Positions 6,395 to 10,140 of a stretch of DNA of 10,140 bases are shown here, piece by piece. This DNA comes from CAZVXI01 sp964631295. Lineage in GTDB: Bacteria > Planctomycetota > Phycisphaerae > Phycisphaerales > SM1A02. The stretch covers positions 1 through 10,140 of the forward strand of contig CAZVXI010000118.1 in assembly GCA_964631295.1 (NCBI GenBank), written 5' to 3'. A model generated the notes under the pieces. It did no database searches, was not told where the DNA came from, and was given only the letters and a program-made list of their open reading frames with translations. The first letter of the stretch is position 1. Every line of letters begins with the position of its first letter. A program made the translations under genes and the position numbers.

Positions 6395-7285
6395 GTGATC
6401 TGGCTCGCACATATCGCGTTAACCACGTTTGCCGCGATTCAGCTCTCGCTGGGTCAGCCGAACGTCGCGCAACTGACCGGCGATCCGGCATCGCGGGAGA
6501 ATGCTGCCGAACACGTGGCGGCCACGGATCGGCAGGGTGCTGCTGATGAGACGGATCCTGCGGTCATCGCGCTGCTCGATGCGCTGGAAGAGAGTCATGC
6601 TTCGCTCACTGGATTTACTGCAAAGGTCCGCTACGACAAGGAGAGTCTTGTCGGCCGGGAGACGCGGCTCGGCGAGGTCGTCTTTATCGCAGATGTTCAT
6701 GCGGGGAGCACCGATACCCGCGCCAGCGAGCACACATCACGTCGGTTTGCGATTCTGTTCGATACTCACATCGACGGCCGTCACAAGCGCGAGCGTCTCA
6801 AGCACTACATCTTCGACGGCCGCTGGCTGGCGGAGATCAACCATGATGACAAGCAGTTCATCAAACGTGAAATCGTTCCGCCGGGCGAGGAAGTCGACCC
6901 ACTGAAGCTTGGCGAGGGACCGTTCCCGATGCCGATCGGCCAGTCGCGCGCGGATGTACTAACGCGGTTTACAGCGCGGCCTGCTTCGTTGCCCGACAGC
7001 GGGCCGCTCGCGAAACTCGACCCGTCCACACTTGATGGTCTTGAACTGACCCCGCGCCCCGGCACGCCCGAAGCGGAAGACTTCACCCATGTGATGATCT
7101 TTTATGATCGCGAGACGCGGCTGCCCGTCGGGGTCATCACACGAGAACCCAACGGTGATGGTCGCGTGGTTCGGCTGACGAACGTCGAGCGGAATCCGGA
7201 GATCGACGAGACCATGCGCCGGAAGGTTGCGATCGAAACACCACCTGCTGATTCATGGCACATCGACATACAGTCGTGGAAGTGA
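6395..7285 (+). CDS. Secreted LolA-fold-like protein
   Basis: The start is taken as GTG 6395 because AGGAG lies six bases upstream and the product then begins with a good signal peptide (MIWLAHIALTTFAAIQLSLG, cut near 20-21). The 296-residue product has a polar linker (about 25-52) and then a domain resembling the outer-membrane lipoprotein carrier LolA and related beta-sheet proteins. A helix 'ALLDALEESHASLTGFTAKVRY' at 59-80 leads into strands; 'RRFAILFD' at 116-123, 'YIFDGRWLAEI' at 138-148, 'IVPPGEEVDPLKLGEGPFPMPIGQ' near 160-183 and 'THVMIFYDRETRLPVGV' at 231-247 follow. Proteins of this kind in planctomycetes are usually labelled LolA-like; whether this one carries lipoproteins is not known. 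It is longer than LolA (about 200 residues). It follows the STAS gene after 69 bases and may be transcribed separately. Its stop codon faces that of the DUF3179 gene across four bases. Confidence 0.75.
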   Translation: MIWLAHIALTTFAAIQLSLGQPNVAQLTGDPASRENAAEHVAATDRQGAADETDPAVIALLDALEESHASLTGFTAKVRYDKESLVGRETRLGEVVFIADVHAGSTDTRASEHTSRRFAILFDTHIDGRHKRERLKHYIFDGRWLAEINHDDKQFIKREIVPPGEEVDPLKLGEGPFPMPIGQSRADVLTRFTARPASLPDSGPLAKLDPSTLDGLELTPRPGTPEAEDFTHVMIFYDRETRLPVGVITREPNGDGRVVRLTNVERNPEIDETMRRKVAIETPPADSWHIDIQSWK

Positions 7286-7299
7286 GCGATCACTGTCCA
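7277..7299. terminator. Possible bidirectional hairpin over the convergent stop codons
   Basis: TGGAAGTGA (7277-7285) can pair with TCACT-TCCA (7290-7294 and 7296-7299), leaving G7295 bulged and a GCGA loop. The stem includes both stop codons of the facing genes. No T-run follows on either strand, so intrinsic termination would be weak at best. Confidence 0.3.
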
Positions 7300-8390
7300 A
7301 TGATCGTCGTGTCGGGATGGAATGCGGCCCACGCGAACCAGAACGTGTGCATCACTTGAGCGTCGGCGGGGGCGCTGACCACCTGCACACCGCTGTTTCC
7401 CGTCGCGCTCAGTGAAACGACCTGATCGCCAATCGGAACATCAAGTTCTCCGTCCGCTGTGTGAATCGCAGCAACCGGGCACGCGACAGCAGATGCACCG
7501 ATGCGAATGCCGATGATGCGTGCTTTCGCAGGCAGTCGATCGTCAATTGTCTCTGGCGCGAATCGGTCCATCAACTGGTCGCTGGCGAGGTACGCTCTGT
7601 ACGGATTCATCGCATAGTTGAGATCGGAATCCCGTGGAGGAGCAGCAAGCCGTGCATCCGGATGAATCCGTGTCCAATCGGCAAGTGTCGTAAGTGCCCA
7701 CGAGTTGATATGCACAGGCCTTGCGCCCGTGTGCGGCCCGCTGATCGCCTGCATGCCAATCTGCGACCAGAGTGCATCATGTGCATGGTCATACAGCACC
7801 ATGTTGGAGTTGAGCAACTGGCCGGACACACCCAACTTGAGAACTTCGTCTCCAACGGCTCGCCGAACGACACTCGCCGAGTCGCACAGCGGGCAGAAGA
7901 TGACTGCGATCGCTTCACCGCCGAGTTCATCATTCACGACACCATGCAGGTTGAGCATATTGATCGGGTAAGCACGTGACTCACCATTGATCGTGACGCC
8001 GAGGACGCGATCATCCGGATCGAGAAAGTCGATGTCATCCCATGGCTGGATGAGTGGGTTGACGAGCGCGGGGATAGTGTTCTGCGACCGTCCACTGTCG
8101 CGCAGAGCGCTTCTGTCGACTGCGAGATTGGATAGATCAAATGCTGCCGTCTCGCTGGCTGCTCGCATGCGTTCTCGCTCGGCTTGGCGCTTCGCTTCAT
8201 GCTGATCGATTGCATCCGACGCTTGGTGAAAGATACGATTGTGATGTTCAGAGACGCGTTTGTTCTCGCGATGCTGCCACCAGTCAGCAAACCACAGGGC
8301 ACCGCCGGCGAGCAGGCCACCCGTGATGAGGATGAATGCGATCCTCGGAAGAACTCGGGGAGATTGCGGTGATTCGGGCATTGTCGGCAT
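7290..8390 (-). CDS. Membrane-anchored DUF3179 domain protein
   Basis: This 366-residue protein starts at ATG 8390, nine bases after a clear AAGGAG. A GTG at 8408 is the only longer alternative and would lie upstream of that site. One N-terminal membrane segment (about 15-38, IAFILITGGLLAGGALWFADWW) is followed by a charged, helical stretch (about 40-85) and a DUF3179 domain. Its signatures are clear: 'DDRVLGVTINGESRAYPINML' at 126-146, 'HGVVND' at 149-154, 'VIFCPLCDSASV' at 163-174 with the C-P-L-C pair C166 and C169, 'GVSGQLLNSNMVLYD' at 187-201, 'ALWSQI' at 206-211 and, at the end, 'FWFAWAAFHPDT'. The CPLC pair and conserved His suggest metal or redox chemistry, but the family has no assigned function. 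The domain should face the periplasm. It lies 75 bases downstream of the M60 gene on the same strand and may share its transcript. Confidence 0.9.
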   Translation of the reverse strand: MPTMPESPQSPRVLPRIAFILITGGLLAGGALWFADWWQHRENKRVSEHHNRIFHQASDAIDQHEAKRQAERERMRAASETAAFDLSNLAVDRSALRDSGRSQNTIPALVNPLIQPWDDIDFLDPDDRVLGVTINGESRAYPINMLNLHGVVNDELGGEAIAVIFCPLCDSASVVRRAVGDEVLKLGVSGQLLNSNMVLYDHAHDALWSQIGMQAISGPHTGARPVHINSWALTTLADWTRIHPDARLAAPPRDSDLNYAMNPYRAYLASDQLMDRFAPETIDDRLPAKARIIGIRIGASAVACPVAAIHTADGELDVPIGDQVVSLSATGNSGVQVVSAPADAQVMHTFWFAWAAFHPDTTIIGQ

Positions 8391-8465
8391 CGTGCCGCGC
8401 TCCTTCACCCCGGTTCATACCATGCGTCAGGATACCGCGCGTATTCAAAATTGCGATGATCTTTG

Positions 8466-10140
8466 TCAATCCTCCCAGCCGTCGGGCATCCAGACGGGCA
8501 GTCGAGCGACCTCGCCTTTCGCGGAATCGCTCACGGGGACACCCCACGCGTCAAAGAATGGTCCGAGATCATGCCCGACAGTGCGTGACATTCGGATCAG
8601 CCACTGATCGCGCTTCTCATCGTCGCTCTTTGGCCGCTCTGATTGATCAAGCGCGCGATACTCTGTGAACACATCTTTGAATGCGTCCCATCCAAATGCC
8701 CGCTGTAACTGGAAGTACATTTGCAGCGCGAGGAACGGCTGACGCTTCCAGATGCTGAACTTCGCGCCGTTGGCTGCATGATCCTTGAGTGTCTGCAGAG
8801 CGCGCTCATCGGTGAAGTCGCGCGCCTGTTCGGCATCGAGACCGCAAGCCTTTTCAATCGCGTACAGCGTGAAGAGATTGACCGTGACCTCGCCGGTGCC
8901 TCCAAAGGTCCAGTCCGGGTGCTGATGTGCGTGCCCCATCTCGTGGAACAGCCCCCAGACGCGTTCGCCACGGCTGAGCGTGTCGAGATCCATCATGGTT
9001 CCCGTGATGTCCATATGCGTTGCAATCGGGCGATGGTGCGCGAAGTACATGTAGCCGGCGCTCAACTTCTGATCTGGCACATAGCGCAGCGGTCGATCAC
9101 CCATGCCGCGCATCTGGCGTGGCTCGAGTTCGAAGCACGCGTCGACAACACTATCCCAGAACCGCATCAGTTCATCTGGATTGTCGAGATTACGAACGTC
9201 TTTCGACGGCACGGTGAAGATGATCTTGTCCGAGCCGACTTCCGCCCAGGGCGCTGGATTGTGCCGGATGTCATCACGCCAGTCCTGGAGTGGCGTCTTC
9301 CCGAGTTGGTACAACGGTGCGCGAACAGCGTTATGAATACGGATCGTCACGGTCTGCTCGCGCGCATCATCTGGAACATCGATGTAGATTGGTCCGCCGA
9401 CGGCATTGGCGGCGAGAACGCGCGTCTCGTCGATGGGGAAGCGACGCAGAATCGTTGGCAGCCGTACTTTTTCTTCAAAGCTCTGGCCATCCTGGTGCGC
9501 GCCGATCTGGAGCGTCAGACCAAGTGCCGCGACATCTGCTTCCACGTTCACGGTGACCAGTTCTCCCGGGGCTGCGTACAGACCGGTCGAGTGCCAGCCG
9601 CGCTGGGATGTGTCGATCCGCAGGCGCTCGGTGATGCGGCGCGCGTCATCAGGCACGAGCCCGGGAAACGCAGCGGCTGATGGATGGGCCTTCACCTGAC
9701 GCGGAGGAAGATGCCTCTCGTCGATCTCATAGAGTTCGATTGCAAGCCGGGCGAGGGGATTGGACTGCGCGCTGATCGGTTTGTTGACCATGTTCGCAAA
9801 GGCCGCGTCGACTTCATCGCGGTTTCTGGCGATGAGGCGCTCGATCTGTCGTCGCATGTGCAGTGCGCTACGGCTCTCACCGGGCATGGCGCGCAGGCCG
9901 AACGCGATCGACCGAATCATCGACGCGCGTTCGTTCTCCGGAATGAGTTCCCCCTTCTGGAAATGGGCGAACGCGGTCGGGATGTGCGCCCAGCGAGACG
10001 GCCCGTTGCCTGCCGCGTAGCCGCCACTTGGAGGGCCAAGATAGCCGTCCGCCCACGCGATCCCGAACGGCTCGACCAGGAGATTGCCCGGATGTTCAGC
10101 GAGGGTCTTGCCCGGGTTGAGTTGCAGCCACCCCCAACCC
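8466..10140 (-). CDS. M60-like (enhancin-type) zinc metallopeptidase, N-terminus outside window
   Basis: The frame is open from the right edge to the stop at 8466, giving 557 residues with the N-terminus missing. Internal methionines, such as the one at 9920, are not the start, because the upstream 73 codons read as good protein (for example WLQLNPGKTLAEHPGN). A strand-rich segment beginning 'TGLYAAPGELVTVNV' (9584-9540 on the map) matches the region before the catalytic core of M60-like peptidases. The zinc motif HEMGHAHQ starts at 8945 on the map, and a Glu follows in 'GTGEVTVNLF' thirteen residues after the second His, fitting the gluzincin pattern of the family. Known members cut mucins and other glycoproteins outside the cell. 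The substrate in this organism is unknown. The C-terminal part (about the last 130 residues) is helical and ends 'MPDGWED'. Any signal peptide would lie beyond the window. The DUF3179 gene follows 75 bases downstream. Confidence 0.88.
   Translation of the reverse strand, partial: GWGWLQLNPGKTLAEHPGNLLVEPFGIAWADGYLGPPSGGYAAGNGPSRWAHIPTAFAHFQKGELIPENERASMIRSIAFGLRAMPGESRSALHMRRQIERLIARNRDEVDAAFANMVNKPISAQSNPLARLAIELYEIDERHLPPRQVKAHPSAAAFPGLVPDDARRITERLRIDTSQRGWHSTGLYAAPGELVTVNVEADVAALGLTLQIGAHQDGQSFEEKVRLPTILRRFPIDETRVLAANAVGGPIYIDVPDDAREQTVTIRIHNAVRAPLYQLGKTPLQDWRDDIRHNPAPWAEVGSDKIIFTVPSKDVRNLDNPDELMRFWDSVVDACFELEPRQMRGMGDRPLRYVPDQKLSAGYMYFAHHRPIATHMDITGTMMDLDTLSRGERVWGLFHEMGHAHQHPDWTFGGTGEVTVNLFTLYAIEKACGLDAEQARDFTDERALQTLKDHAANGAKFSIWKRQPFLALQMYFQLQRAFGWDAFKDVFTEYRALDQSERPKSDDEKRDQWLIRMSRTVGHDLGPFFDAWGVPVSDSAKGEVARLPVWMPDGWED

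Noticed and set aside
8721..9680. 319-codon plus-strand open frame
   Set aside because: It lies wholly antisense to the M60 peptidase gene, whose motifs are clear; its product shows no family pattern.

Overview
The window reads as an ordinary chromosomal stretch from a moderately GC-rich (roughly 60% by eye) Gram-negative-type bacterium, most likely a planctomycete and perhaps of the Phycisphaerae kind. That placement is an inference. It rests on an exported Tricorn-type protease with unusual acidic insertions, a DUF3179 membrane protein, an M60-like metallopeptidase, a LolA-fold secreted protein and an isolated STAS protein, all in short, loosely spaced transcription units. No RNA genes, insertion sequences, CRISPR arrays, phage genes or defence genes were seen.

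Layout from left to right. (1) A minus-strand block: a secreted beta-sandwich (CBM9/DOMON-like) protein cut off by the left edge (1-608), a free-methionine-(R)-sulfoxide reductase of the GAF type (680-1159), a strong intrinsic terminator (1199-1227), and a very large exported Tricorn-like S41 protease (1258-5061). The terminator separates the protease from the other two, which show no Shine-Dalgarno sequence but a -10-like hexamer six bases before each ATG. (2) A 307-base divergent intergenic region. (3) A plus-strand block: a small hydrophilic orphan protein (5369-5689), a STAS-domain protein lacking the usual phosphorylated serine (5882-6325), and a secreted LolA-like protein (6395-7285) whose leader carries a perfect dyad. 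(4) A minus-strand block convergent with block 3, with a four-base gap between the stop codons: an M60-like zinc metallopeptidase running off the right edge (8466-10140), followed by a membrane-anchored DUF3179 protein (7290-8390).

Four to five of the eight genes encode exported or membrane-anchored products, and two of these are peptidases. The region therefore leans towards the cell envelope, periplasm and protein turnover, plus one cytosolic repair enzyme and one regulator-like STAS protein. Nothing in gene order ties all of them into one pathway. I do not see a convincing new multi-gene system. The points most worth a second look are the extra beta-rich domain inserted between the propellers of the Tricorn homologue, the STAS protein with a lost phosphosite, the probable leaderless gene pair, and the dyad in the leader of the LolA-like gene.
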